A DNA stretch of 30,917 bases from CAYURP01 sp964447175 (GTDB lineage: Bacteria > Zixibacteria > MSB-5A5 > SM23-73-2): positions 1 through 30,917 of the forward strand of contig CAYURP010000031.1 in the NCBI GenBank assembly GCA_964447175.1. The letters are read 5' to 3'. The notes beneath the pieces are model-generated. The model was not told where the DNA came from. It saw only the letters and a list, made by a program, of their open reading frames with translations, and did not search any database. A program made the translations under genes and the position numbers. This document shows, in pieces, positions 6,325 to 14,759 of this stretch. The stretch's first letter is position 1, and each line of letters begins with the position of its first letter.

Positions 6325-8592
6325 ATGCGAAAATCACTGGTCTGCTTGTATTTTTTGATAAGTCTTTTCATTATTTCAGGTTTTTGCATTCAGGTCCAGG
6401 CTAAAACTACTTATCTTAGCTTGAACTTCGATCTGAATGATCTGAGATTTGAAAAAGTGGGAGATTTTGACCAGATTTTTCTAAAGAATACAGATGTTTT
6501 TGGAGAATCCGGCCAGCCCATGCTCCCGGCAAAACTGATTCGACTTATAATCCCCCCAGATGAAGATATTCAATATATCAAGATACTGAATAAAGAGCTT
6601 ATAACCCTCCCTGGAAGTTATAATATCTATCCTATCCAGCCTGAACTACCTCTTTCCCGGATTCCTTCAAAAGATGAAGAAATCGAGTTTGTGCCACCCG
6701 ATCCCCGAATCTATAACTCTAATTCCGAGTTTCCCAGTAAATCGGTCGAAGTAATATCGCATGGTTTTATGGCGGGTTATCATATTGCTGTTCTGGCTGT
6801 CTATCCGGTTCAATATTTGCCTGAAGAAAAGAAACTAAGTTTTCTTAGTCAGATAGAACTGGAATTGATCTACCAGCCATCTGAAAGAAAACCACTTTCT
6901 TTTACCCAAAGATCAACAAAAGCTAAAGATGTTTACTCTAAAGCAGTTAGATCATTGGTGATTAATCCTGAGGAGATAGATTTAGCCCCACAAAAGCTTT
7001 TATCCCCAACTCTGGAATCTGAGGTGGAATATGTGATTATTACAACCTCAGGTTTTGCCCCTTCCTTTCAGCCATTAGCCGATTGGAAAACCAAAAAGGG
7101 TGTGCCAGCTGAAGTTTACACTGTGGATTGGATAACCTCCAATTACTCTGGTGTGGACACTCAGGAAAAGATACGCAACTTCATCCGGGATATGTATCAG
7201 AACCACGGAACCATCTGGGTTTTGCTGGGTGGTGATGTCGATTATGTGCCCCACAGGATTGCCTGGGCTTTTTATGATGAGGGTGGTTGGAACGACGAGA
7301 TACCGGCGGATTACTACTATTCGGACTTGGACAGTAACTGGAACGCCGATGGAGATACCATCTATGGGGAGTGGGAGGATGAGGTGGATATGTATCCGGA
7401 TGTTTTTGTGGGAAGAGTCCCGGTTGATAATTTGAGCCAGGTTTTTTACTTCATAAACAAAACCCTGGAATACGAAATTACTCCCCCTACCGATTATACC
7501 TTGAACATCCTGCTCACCGGTGAGGTTTTGTGGTCCAGCCCCTATACTCCTGGAGGAGTTCTTAAAGATTTCATAGATTCAGCTTATATTCCTGACCGCT
7601 TTGATTCCACTATAACCAAACTTTATCAGAGTTTGGGAAACCTGAACCTTAACTCATTTCGGAATGCATTTAACTCCGGGCAGAACATCATAAATCACTA
7701 TGGTCACGGAAACGTCACCTCATTCGGAATCGGTCAGGACTCGTGGAATACAGGCAATATGAGCGCCCTGACCAATACGCCCTATCACTCCATCCTTTAC
7801 ACCATCTCCTGCTTATCCAATGCCTTCGATTTCAGCGATTGTTTGGGAGAATCCTTCATCAACAACACCAATGGTGGTGGTGTTGCTTATATCGGTAACT
7901 CAAGATACGGCTGGGGTGCTCCTGGAAATCCAACTGAGGGATCAGGACCCTCACTGGACAAACGCTTCTTTGAGGAGTTATTTGTCAATGGAACCCACCA
8001 TGTGGGCAAAACCTTGTCTGATGCCAAAGCCTATTATGCCTCCTCAGCACAAAGCAATCAATATCTTAGATGGACCCTTTATGCCCTGAACCTGTTAGGG
8101 GATCCGGAGCTGCCTGTATGGACCGATATCCCAAAACAGCCTGAGATAAACTGCCCTCAAAAGATTTTAACCGGTACCCAAAACCTTCAAGTTACGGTTA
8201 AAAACGGAGGGACTCCTGTGGAACAGGCTCTGGTCTGCCTGAGCGATAATCCCGTTTTATACTTAAGGGAGCTAACCTCAGATCAGGGAATCGCAAGCTT
8301 CAATTTCGAAGCATCCGACACGGGCGAGATCTACTTTGTGGTCACAGCAAAAGACTGTCTACCTTACCAGGACACCATCTTTGTGCTGAACTATTTTCCT
8401 GGGGATGCAAATGGTGACAAGCAAGTTTCTATAGCCGATGTGGTATTTATAGTGAACTATCTTTTCAGAAGCGGCGAATCATCCGATCCTGTTGAACGGG
8501 GCGATGCTGACTGTGACGGAGAGGTGAAAATCGCAGATGCGGTCTATTTAGTAAATTATCTTTTCAAAGGAGGATCTGAGCCCTGCTCATAG
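6325..8592 (+). CDS. Secreted C25 (gingipain-type) cysteine peptidase with dockerin-like C-terminal tail
   Basis: The 755-residue protein starts with a signal peptide (charged MRKS, hydrophobic 5-20, likely cleavage near VQA-K). A propeptide-like beta region (30-230) is followed by a C25 catalytic domain from EYVIITTSGFAPSFQPLADWK (235 onward) through LLGGDVDYVPHR and the catalytic pair His461 (NHYGHGN) and Cys496 (YTISCLSN). An Ig-like segment follows (about 610-690: LTGTQNLQVTVKNGGTPVEQA). The last 65 residues form two EF-hand-like calcium loops, GDANGDKQVSIADVVFIVNY and GDADCDGEVKIADAVYLVNY, which is a type I dockerin-like pair. Gingipain relatives are extracellular proteases with Arg/Lys-type or other specificities. 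No Por-type C-terminal sorting domain is visible; the dockerin-like tail may serve in anchoring. AAGGAG lies 4 nt before the ATG, and a consensus promoter and a terminator frame it as a single-gene unit. Confidence 0.92.
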   Translation: MRKSLVCLYFLISLFIISGFCIQVQAKTTYLSLNFDLNDLRFEKVGDFDQIFLKNTDVFGESGQPMLPAKLIRLIIPPDEDIQYIKILNKELITLPGSYNIYPIQPELPLSRIPSKDEEIEFVPPDPRIYNSNSEFPSKSVEVISHGFMAGYHIAVLAVYPVQYLPEEKKLSFLSQIELELIYQPSERKPLSFTQRSTKAKDVYSKAVRSLVINPEEIDLAPQKLLSPTLESEVEYVIITTSGFAPSFQPLADWKTKKGVPAEVYTVDWITSNYSGVDTQEKIRNFIRDMYQNHGTIWVLLGGDVDYVPHRIAWAFYDEGGWNDEIPADYYYSDLDSNWNADGDTIYGEWEDEVDMYPDVFVGRVPVDNLSQVFYFINKTLEYEITPPTDYTLNILLTGEVLWSSPYTPGGVLKDFIDSAYIPDRFDSTITKLYQSLGNLNLNSFRNAFNSGQNIINHYGHGNVTSFGIGQDSWNTGNMSALTNTPYHSILYTISCLSNAFDFSDCLGESFINNTNGGGVAYIGNSRYGWGAPGNPTEGSGPSLDKRFFEELFVNGTHHVGKTLSDAKAYYASSAQSNQYLRWTLYALNLLGDPELPVWTDIPKQPEINCPQKILTGTQNLQVTVKNGGTPVEQALVCLSDNPVLYLRELTSDQGIASFNFEASDTGEIYFVVTAKDCLPYQDTIFVLNYFPGDANGDKQVSIADVVFIVNYLFRSGESSDPVERGDADCDGEVKIADAVYLVNYLFKGGSEPCS

Positions 8593-8624
8593 CTTAGTAA
8601 TCGTCTGCTATCCTCCGAATAAAG

Positions 8625-8660
8625 AATCCTACGCCCGAGTGGTCGTAGGATTTTTTATTT
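8625..8660 (+). terminator. Rho-independent terminator after the C25 peptidase gene
   Basis: The stem AATCCTACG (8625-8633) pairs with CGTAGGATT (8644-8652) and is followed by a T-rich run to 8660. Confidence 0.8.
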
Positions 8661-8729
8661 TCCCTAAATATGATTGATTATAATTGAGAATGTTTCCCAA
8701 CAGATGAAACGGATGGATTAAAATGTGAG

Positions 8730-8785
8730 GGCGAGCTTCGGCTCGCCATTAGAACACCAGAACCTGACTTAAGTCAGGTTCTGGT
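8730..8785. repeat. Paired perfect palindromes
   Basis: A hairpin GGCGAGC-TTCG-GCTCGCC (8730-8747) is followed 8 nt later by a perfect 30-bp palindrome (8756-8785) with arms ACCAGAACCTGAC and GTCAGGTTCTGGT around TTAA. No T-run follows either, so they are unlikely to be ordinary terminators. They resemble in style the palindromes at 3837-4154 and 26355-26628. Confidence 0.75.
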
Positions 8786-8838
8786 AACCCCTATTTCGTG
8801 CCTATAGTATCCCTTGACTTAGCGGGAATAATAAGTTG

Positions 8839-8867
8839 TTGCACTCCGGAGTGGGTTGTTTTATAAT
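8839..8867 (+). promoter_or_regulatory. Sigma-70-type promoter of the small membrane protein gene
   Basis: TTGCAC (8839-8844), a 17-nt spacer and TATAAT (8862-8867) lie 27 nt ahead of the ATG. Confidence 0.65.
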
Positions 8868-8893
8868 TGCAAGATAAATCATGAGGAGGCGAT

Positions 8894-9160
8894 ATGAAGA
8901 AGAAAAATCCCTGGGTGGCAGCTATCCTGAATTTCATTTTCCCTGGCATAGGTTTTGCCTATCTGGGGTCATCTGTTCTGGTTGTATTCGGCATCGCCCT
9001 TTTTATCTCTAACCTGGTCATTCAGATCATATACTACCAGCATACCGTAGGTATGGCTGAAAGACCTTTATTCTGGGTCTTCTCCGGAGTGGCAGAGTTG
9101 TCCTTGGCTGTTATTACTTTTGTGGTTGCCCAGACCTTTAATAAAAAGGTCCAGTCTTGA
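8894..9160 (+). CDS. Small integral membrane protein (TM2/DUF5683-like)
   Basis: This 88-residue protein has three predicted membrane segments, roughly 8-24, 26-46 and 58-80. The opening NPWVAAILNFIFPGIGFAYLG, with its Asn/Pro-Gly pattern, matches the first helix of TM2-type and related small membrane proteins, whose role is mostly unknown. It has its own promoter and a strong ribosome site GAGGAGG 4 nt before the ATG. It is a stand-alone gene between the peptidase and the patatin gene; nothing in the sequence assigns a function. Confidence 0.8.
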   Translation: MKKKNPWVAAILNFIFPGIGFAYLGSSVLVVFGIALFISNLVIQIIYYQHTVGMAERPLFWVFSGVAELSLAVITFVVAQTFNKKVQS

Positions 9161-9210
9161 AAGACAGAATTCTTCGGACCTGACTTTTTTATCTGTGATA
9201 TATTTTCCCC

Positions 9211-9239
9211 TTGACAAAGTTAAAGTTATTACCCATAAT
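9211..9239 (+). promoter_or_regulatory. Sigma-70-type promoter of the patatin-like gene
   Basis: TTGACA (9211-9216), a 17-nt spacer and CATAAT (9234-9239) give a leader of about 90 nt before the start codon. Confidence 0.6.
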
Positions 9240-9334
9240 AATTTTGATAAAGCTTTAACGGCTTTCATTTTTCAGATTTATCAGTGAGGGCAATGAAGTT
9301 AGTTTATCTTTTCAAATTTTAAAGAGGAGGTTTT

Positions 9335-10189
9335 ATGCCTAAAAGGGGATTGGTATTATCAGGCGGAGGTGCCAAGGGTGCTTTCCAGCTTGGCGTGCTG
9401 GAATATCTCCATGAAAATGGAAAGCTGGATTTTGACGTGGTGTGCGGAGTTTCTGTGGGCGCACTTAACGCTACTATGGTGGCTCAGGGGGAGTTCGAGA
9501 GGTTGAAAGAACTCTGGCTGGGAATCAAGGAAAGCGAGGATATATTGAAAAAGAATAGCTGGCTGGGTATAATACTTGGCAAGAACAGTCTCAACGATAG
9601 CCAGCCGCTTAAGGAGCTTATCCAGAAATATGTTGACCGTAACAAGATCATCGAGAATTTCACCAGTAAGGGAAAGATACTGAAGATCGGAGTGGTCTCC
9701 CTGACCACAGGCGAGTACAAGGCAATAAGCCCGACTCATTCCTCGTTTTTGCAGATGCTTTTAGCCTCGACTACTATACCGGTTATGTTCCAGCCCTTTA
9801 ACATCTCCGCAGCCGATTATCAGATGGTGGATGGCGGAGTAAGAAATATCACCCCGCTAAAGGATGCCATTGATGCGGGTGCAGATGAGATCGTGGTGGT
9901 TTTGGCTTCTCCCCGCTGGGTTCAACCGGGCAAAAAGGAATATAAGAATATCTTGCAGGTCATCGCCCGGACTTTCGACATATTGAGCAATGAGGTTTAT
10001 TTAAACGACATCGAGAACTGCCAGTGGTATAATGTCCATATGGTAGGTGATGGAATCCATCGCAAAATAGATCTAACTGTGGTTGAGCCAGCTGAATTTT
10101 TTATGGATACCCTGGAGTTCCACCCCAAAGCTATCCGTAAGGCTATTGAAATAGGAAAACAGACAGCCGCCGAGAAATTCGGATATTGA
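9335..10189 (+). CDS. Patatin-like phospholipase
   Basis: The 284-residue protein shows all elements of the patatin Ser-Asp dyad. An oxyanion glycine loop SGGGAKGAFQLG lies at 9-20, the nucleophile Ser40 sits in GVSVG (38-42), and Asp166 is in MVDGGVRN. The ITPLKDAIDAGADEIVVV strand is also typical of the family. There is no signal peptide, so a cytoplasmic or membrane-associated lipid acyl hydrolase (RssA-like) is likely. The ribosome site GAGGAGG precedes the ATG. The gene is flanked by unrelated single genes. Substrate is not predictable from sequence. Confidence 0.93.
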   Translation: MPKRGLVLSGGGAKGAFQLGVLEYLHENGKLDFDVVCGVSVGALNATMVAQGEFERLKELWLGIKESEDILKKNSWLGIILGKNSLNDSQPLKELIQKYVDRNKIIENFTSKGKILKIGVVSLTTGEYKAISPTHSSFLQMLLASTTIPVMFQPFNISAADYQMVDGGVRNITPLKDAIDAGADEIVVVLASPRWVQPGKKEYKNILQVIARTFDILSNEVYLNDIENCQWYNVHMVGDGIHRKIDLTVVEPAEFFMDTLEFHPKAIRKAIEIGKQTAAEKFGY

Positions 10190-10329
10190 TCAAGACGACC
10201 CGTGGCTGAGGTTTATATTTTGACGGAACAGGTTTTTAAGTATTTGGTTTATGGATTTTGGAAACAAAGATAAAGTCTGTTTCATGATTCTGAGGAGGTA
10301 AATGCAAGAGAATCATTGATAATTTTTAT

Positions 10330-10403
10330 TTGACAGAAATCTAAAAAGACGTAATTTCTGTTAGATCATTTTAAACGCAGGTTAAATAACCTGTGTTTTC
10401 TTT
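10330..10403 (+). promoter_or_regulatory. Possible promoter with a hairpin leader ahead of the YjbQ-family gene
   Basis: TTGACA (10330-10335) and a weak TAATTT (10352-10357) could form a promoter; an inverted repeat ACAGAAAT/ATTTCTGT (10333-10340, 10354-10361) spans it and might be an operator. Downstream, CGCAGGTTA (10376-10384) pairs with TAACCTGTG (10387-10395), followed by TTTTCTTT and then the ribosome site. This could be an attenuator, or the terminator of the upstream gene. Confidence 0.35.
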
Positions 10404-10421
10404 AAAAGGAGGTAAAAATTG

Positions 10422-10835
10422 ATGAAATCATATACTGAATATCTCTGGTTTAATACCAGAAAGCACCGGGAGTTTATAAACATCACAGATAAAGTTGAAG
10501 AGGCTTTACAAAAAAGTAAGATAAAAGAGGGATTCGTTCTGGTCTCTGCCATGCACATTACCGCTTCGGTCTACGTTAACGACAATGAACCGGGCTTGAT
10601 CCAGGATATCGAGGAGTGGCTGCAAAAACTTGCCCCTGAAGGGCCTACATACAATCATCACCAAACCGGTGAGACCAATGGGGATGCTCATCTGAAAAAC
10701 CTTCTGATGCACCACCAGGTTATCATTCCAGTAACTGAGGCTAGGTTGGATTTCGGACCCTGGCAGCAGGTCTTTTATGGGGAGTTCGACGGGCAGAGAA
10801 GAAAAAGAGTTGTGCTAAAAATTATGGGTGAGTAA
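10422..10835 (+). CDS. YjbQ/UPF0047 family protein (secondary thiamine-phosphate synthase-like)
   Basis: The 137-residue protein contains the family's signature elements: GFVLVSAMHITASVYVNDNE, YNHHQTGETNGDAHLKNLLM with conserved histidines, and PVTEARLDFGPWQQVFYGEFD. Members form trimers with a metal-binding site. The E. coli homologue is annotated as having weak thiamine-phosphate synthase activity, but the physiological role is unsettled. I place the start at the ATG at 10422, 9 nt after AAAGGAGGT; a TTG three bases earlier is equally possible. The gene stands alone, with a hairpin and U-run just upstream of its ribosome site. No thiamine genes are nearby. Confidence 0.92.
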   Translation: MKSYTEYLWFNTRKHREFINITDKVEEALQKSKIKEGFVLVSAMHITASVYVNDNEPGLIQDIEEWLQKLAPEGPTYNHHQTGETNGDAHLKNLLMHHQVIIPVTEARLDFGPWQQVFYGEFDGQRRKRVVLKIMGE

Positions 10836-10932
10836 TTTTCAAAATAGCAAGTCTATTGCTTTATTTTGTTGACAATTCCTTTTCCTCATAATAGTTTTTC
10901 ACTCTGTAGATTCCTTTGAGGATGAAAAGATA

Positions 10933-12282
10933 ATGAGATTAAGATTAAAAACCTCCATTTTGATTCTTCTCAGCTATGTTGCAGCAATAACTCTGGGAAC
11001 TATACTTCTGGTCTTGCCTGTTTCCTCAGCCGGAGGTAAACTTTCCTTGATAGACTCGATCTTCACTGCCACCTCCGGAATCTGTGTAACCGGACTGGTG
11101 GTGGTGCCCACTGGAACTCATTTCACCCTTTTCGGAAAGTTAGTTATTCTGGTATTAATCCAGTTAGGCGGTTTAGGCATTATGACCTTTTCCATCCTGA
11201 TGTTTTTGTCAATGGGTTTTGGGATCTCCTCCTCTCACCGCTGGGTTATTCAGGAATCATTTACCCATACTCCCACACCTGATCTTTTTTCCCTTCTCAA
11301 GTCGATTTTCATCTTTACTTTTTTGGTGGAGCTTGTGGGAGCAATCATTTTCTTTTTTCACTGGCACAAGGATTTTCCCGGAATACAGGGGGTTTTTTAT
11401 TCCATTTTTCATTCCATCTCCGCTTTTTGTAATGCCGGATTCTCATTATTTGATAAAAGTTTTGGAGATTACCGGGGTGATACAGTAATCAACCTCACCT
11501 TAGCCTTTTTAATCATATTAGGGGGTATTGGGTTTTTTGTGATTTATGAGCTTTACGATTATCTGAGAAGAAAACCCAAAAGATTCAGATTTTCAACTCA
11601 TAGCAAGATGGTCATCTTGACCACAATATGTCTGATCCTTTTCGGGATGGTTTTGATCTATGCTGTGGAATATCATAACCACCTGTTGAACTTCCCCTCC
11701 CCGCAGAAACTCCTTATGTCCTTTTTCCAGTCTGTAACGGCCAGAACGGCAGGCTTCAATACTGTGGACTTAACATTATTCCACACTTCAGTCTTATTTA
11801 TGCTGATAATCTTTATGTTCGTGGGAGCATCACCCGGATCCTGCGGAGGCGGAGTGAAGACCACCACCTTTGCAGTTTTAATAACATTAATGTGGAATCG
11901 GCTGATGGGAAGAGATACGGTCAATGTTTTTAAAAGGACTATCCCTCAGGAACTGGTGCGTAAAGCAGTATCCATCTTCGTTATTGCAGTCTCTTTCATC
12001 ACGTTAATAACCTTTCTTCTTTTAATCACCCAGCCCGAGGTGAAGATCAATCCAGGAAGCGAAGGATACTTTTTGAAATATCTTTTCGAGACAGTCTCCG
12101 CATTCGGCACCGTGGGGCTTTCCCTGGGTGTGACAGCTGATCTAAACTGGTTAGGCAAGTTACTAATCATTATAACCATGTATGTGGGGAGGGTGGGTCT
12201 TTTAACCGTAGCCTACGGCGTAGCCAGAGAAAAATTAGTCGGTCCTTACCAGTTTGCTGAGGAAAATGTGATGGTGGGATGA
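10933..12282 (+). CDS. TrkH/KtrB-type potassium uptake channel subunit
   Basis: This 449-residue membrane protein shows the four pore repeats of the superfamily of K+ transporters. Selectivity-filter loops are visible at TATSGICVTGL, SISAFCNAGFS, SVTARTAGFNT and TVSAFGTVGLS, each placing a glycine in the filter, with about eight to ten membrane helices around them. The GASPGSCGGGVKTTT segment is the gating-loop region seen in KtrB/TrkH. The length suits KtrB (about 450) more than TrkH (about 485). Such channels need a cytosolic RCK regulator (KtrA/TrkA), but none lies beside it in this window. GAGG stands about 12 nt upstream of the ATG. A promoter may lie in 10866-10897, but the elements are weak. 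Confidence 0.93.
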   Translation: MRLRLKTSILILLSYVAAITLGTILLVLPVSSAGGKLSLIDSIFTATSGICVTGLVVVPTGTHFTLFGKLVILVLIQLGGLGIMTFSILMFLSMGFGISSSHRWVIQESFTHTPTPDLFSLLKSIFIFTFLVELVGAIIFFFHWHKDFPGIQGVFYSIFHSISAFCNAGFSLFDKSFGDYRGDTVINLTLAFLIILGGIGFFVIYELYDYLRRKPKRFRFSTHSKMVILTTICLILFGMVLIYAVEYHNHLLNFPSPQKLLMSFFQSVTARTAGFNTVDLTLFHTSVLFMLIIFMFVGASPGSCGGGVKTTTFAVLITLMWNRLMGRDTVNVFKRTIPQELVRKAVSIFVIAVSFITLITFLLLITQPEVKINPGSEGYFLKYLFETVSAFGTVGLSLGVTADLNWLGKLLIIITMYVGRVGLLTVAYGVAREKLVGPYQFAEENVMVG

Positions 12283-12663
12283 AAGATCACTTTTACCAAG
12301 AACATATCAATTCTGTTTTCTTACATGTTTGCCTTGAAGCTTTTTTAATTTCGAATGCTTTTCACGGAGTCGCTTATCTTTTCTTTAATTACTTTCTTCT
12401 AGAATCTTTATAGTTCTTCATTAATGATTAAGTTCCTCAGTACTACTTCAATCTTAAGGTTTTAATAAGATATTTAACTTCTTTTGGTGATTGTGGGGAA
12501 AATTTTTGTGGTCGCATTATATAATATTTGATTTTTATTGCAGAGTTAAGAACATAAATTGGTTTAGCTAATATGTGAAGTGTAGAGAAAATAAAACATA
12601 AAGTGAGTGTAAGGTTAATTTTTTTGTTGACAAAAAAATATTTTTAGCTTTTTATTGCAGTTG
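12283..12663. other. AT-rich gene-less stretch before the sigma-54 activator
   Basis: I see no gene, strong terminator or palindrome here. The only structured element is a possible promoter at 12627-12656. Confidence 0.6.
12627..12656 (+). promoter_or_regulatory. Possible promoter giving a near-leaderless transcript of the sigma-54 activator
   Basis: TTGACA (12627-12632), an 18-nt spacer and TTTATT (12651-12656) would start RNA at about 12663, at the ATG (12664). No ribosome site is visible upstream of that ATG. Confidence 0.4.
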
Positions 12664-14490
12664 ATGAAGAAGAAAAAGTTCTCTGAGAGATTGGATCGCC
12701 TGCAAGAAAATTTTCAAACTTTAAAAACATCCTCCTCCAAAAATCTTAAACTAATCAACAAGGATATCTCCTCTCTAAAAGATCAAATCGCACTGATCAA
12801 CTCCTATTCCTCCTCAAAAAAGGTCACCCCCCTGGTGGAGAAAAGCCTGGACCACCTGGAGAGTATGGAAGAGAGAGTATCCCAGGTTGAAAACGGCATC
12901 GGGGATCACCTGACCAAACTTAACCGGGATTACCAGCGCTTTAAATCCGAAGCCCAGGAAACAGAGGAGGAAAGAAGAACCTATAAGATCCTTTATGATC
13001 TTTCCACCACTTTTTATTCCGAAGAGGACATAAACATACTTCTGGATACGTTGATTGATTCGGTGATCGATCTGTTTTCAGCGGAAAGGGGTTTCCTGGA
13101 GATTGTGGATGAGGAAAAAAACGTTATGCTGAAACTTTCAAAGGATTCTGATAAAAAGGAGATCGAGGATGAGGAGGATAAAATCAAAAACGATGTGGTG
13201 GAGACTGTTCTTTCCACTGGCAACGCATTATGTCTCAGCGGAATCCTCCTTACTGATTTAGAGGAGGAAAAGGAAAACGAAAAAAGTTTGAAGTCCGTGG
13301 TTTGTGTTCCCATCAGATCAGGTGAGAAAACTTTAGGAGTCATATACCTGGATGATACCAAACCTGACTCATCATTTTCTTTTGAGGATGTGGAGGTCCT
13401 AACCTCATTAGCGGATAGATTAGGGCAAGCGGTGGTGAATAACTTAACTTTAATGGAGTTAAAAGCATCCCAGGAGAAACTTCTGGAGGACTTAAGGGAG
13501 AAATTCAAATTCGACGAGATCATCGGAAACAGCCCCCAGATGGTTGAAATTTTAAAGACGGTGGCGGATGTGGCTGATACTGATTCCACTGTTTTGATCG
13601 AGGGGGAATCCGGAACGGGCAAGGAGCTTTTAGCCCGGGCCATTCATTTCAACAGCAGCCGTTCCAAAAAACCCTTTGTTACCATTAACTGCGCTGCCAT
13701 TCCGGAGACCTTGCTGGAATCTGAGCTTTTCGGATATGAAAAGGGAGCCTTCACCGGTGCTACCCAGAGAAAACCAGGGAAGTTTGAAGTGGCTAAAGGA
13801 GGCACCGTTTTTTTAGATGAGATAGGCGAGATGAGCCCGCTGCTTCAGGTTAAAATCCTGAGATTTTTGCAGTCACATGAGTTTGAACCTCTGGGCTCCA
13901 ATACTGTCAAAAGAGCGGACATCCGGATCATCGCAGCAACCAACAAAGACCTGTTAGCCAGTGTTAAAGAGAACAAATTCAGAGAAGATCTTTTTTATCG
14001 GATAAATGTTATAAATTTGAACCTTTCCCCTTTAAGGGAAAGACGTCTGGACATCGCACCTTTAGCCATTAGCTTTACCCAAAAATATAGTGAGAAGGCT
14101 AATAAGAAAATAACCGGCATCGATACCGAAGCGATGAACGTTCTAAACCGTTACGATTATCCCGGAAACATAAGAGAGCTGGAGAATATAATCGAGCGCG
14201 CTGTCATCTTAGCCAAAACAGAGAACATCAGTAAAGACGATCTTCCCAAAAATATCTTTGATGGTGCGGGCAATGGCTCCTCCATTCAGGTTCCCTCCGA
14301 TTACCAGGACTTAAAACTATTAAGAAAAAAAGTTGTGGAACAGGTGGAGATAAATTTCCTAAAAAACATTTTGGAGAAAACTGAAAACAACATCTCTCAG
14401 GCAGCCCAGGAAGCAAAGATGCACCGGGTAGAGCTACAAAGAATGATAAAAAAATACAGAGAAGCCAATTCAAACAATTTTTCTTTTTGA
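12664..14490 (+). CDS. Sigma-54-dependent activator: coiled coil, GAF, AAA+, Fis-type HTH
   Basis: The 608-residue protein has four parts. An N-terminal helical, Lys/Glu-rich region (1-105) is likely coiled coil. A GAF domain (about 108-262, ending GEKTLGVIYLDD ... LADRLGQAVVNN) could sense a small ligand. A complete sigma-54 AAA+ domain follows with Walker A GESGTGKE (about 314-321), the sigma-contacting GAFTGA loop (about 361-366), Walker B GGTVFLDEIGEM, and FYRINVINLNLSPLRER. A C-terminal Fis-type helix-turn-helix (NNISQAAQEAKMHRVELQRMIKKY) binds upstream sites. There is no receiver domain, so control is probably by GAF ligand or partner protein, not phosphorylation. The ATG at 12664 is preferred; two in-frame TTG codons lie just upstream and no ribosome site is visible. 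The adjacent -24/-12 promoter at 14709 with two palindromic sites is its probable target. Confidence 0.93.
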   Translation: MKKKKFSERLDRLQENFQTLKTSSSKNLKLINKDISSLKDQIALINSYSSSKKVTPLVEKSLDHLESMEERVSQVENGIGDHLTKLNRDYQRFKSEAQETEEERRTYKILYDLSTTFYSEEDINILLDTLIDSVIDLFSAERGFLEIVDEEKNVMLKLSKDSDKKEIEDEEDKIKNDVVETVLSTGNALCLSGILLTDLEEEKENEKSLKSVVCVPIRSGEKTLGVIYLDDTKPDSSFSFEDVEVLTSLADRLGQAVVNNLTLMELKASQEKLLEDLREKFKFDEIIGNSPQMVEILKTVADVADTDSTVLIEGESGTGKELLARAIHFNSSRSKKPFVTINCAAIPETLLESELFGYEKGAFTGATQRKPGKFEVAKGGTVFLDEIGEMSPLLQVKILRFLQSHEFEPLGSNTVKRADIRIIAATNKDLLASVKENKFREDLFYRINVINLNLSPLRERRLDIAPLAISFTQKYSEKANKKITGIDTEAMNVLNRYDYPGNIRELENIIERAVILAKTENISKDDLPKNIFDGAGNGSSIQVPSDYQDLKLLRKKVVEQVEINFLKNILEKTENNISQAAQEAKMHRVELQRMIKKYREANSNNFSF

Positions 14491-14533
14491 ATTTTTAATT
14501 TTAAATTTCATAGATGCAACATAATTTTTTTAG

Positions 14534-14551
14534 TGCAACAATACTGTTACA
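14534..14551. promoter_or_regulatory. Upstream activator site 1 (palindromic)
   Basis: TGCAACAATACTGTTACA is an imperfect palindrome, TGNAACA-N4-TGTTNCA. It lies about 180 bp before the -12 element and a related copy follows 71 bp downstream. An additional half-site TGCAAC lies at 14515-14520. Confidence 0.65.
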
Positions 14552-14604
14552 TAGATAAAATACATCTTTTTCTCAATACACTTTAAGGAAAAGGGTTAAA
14601 GGGG

Positions 14605-14622
14605 TGCAACAGAACAGTTACA
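14605..14622. promoter_or_regulatory. Upstream activator site 2 (palindromic)
   Basis: TGCAACAGAACAGTTACA follows the same TGNAAC-N6-GTTNCA pattern as site 1. The 71-bp centre-to-centre spacing is close to seven helical turns. The position, about 108 bp ahead of -12, is typical for sigma-54 enhancer sites. Confidence 0.65.
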
Positions 14623-14708
14623 ATTATATAGCTTTTTGATATTCAACAAGTTTCAAACAACATCGCAATTCATTGAACGCAAATTGGTTGAGTTGAGTGC
14701 CGGAAATA

Positions 14709-14723
14709 TGGCATTGATTTTGC
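14709..14723 (+). promoter_or_regulatory. Sigma-54 (-24/-12) promoter
   Basis: TGGCA (14709-14713), exactly 6 nt, and TTGC (14720-14723) match the RpoN consensus TGGCAC-N5-TTGC geometry. The predicted start is near 14735, about 25 nt before the GxxExxY ATG. Confidence 0.82.
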
Positions 14724-14759
14724 TTACTTATGCTTTTGTGAAATTTGTCACTAAATGAT

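Larger units (their letters stand above)
8593..8893. other. Intergenic region: terminator, two palindromes, promoter
   Basis: This 301-nt region holds no gene. It contains the terminator of the peptidase gene, the palindromes at 8730-8747 and 8756-8785, and the promoter of the small membrane protein. Confidence 0.7.

Noticed and set aside
6122..6337. 71-codon minus-strand frame in the divergent leuD/C25 spacer
   Set aside because: It covers the consensus promoter and start of the peptidase gene and gives a low-complexity AT-driven translation.
10933..12282. Search for a KtrA/TrkA partner next to the potassium channel gene
   Set aside because: No RCK-type gene is present; the following gene is an unrelated sigma-54 activator, so no complete Ktr operon can be claimed.
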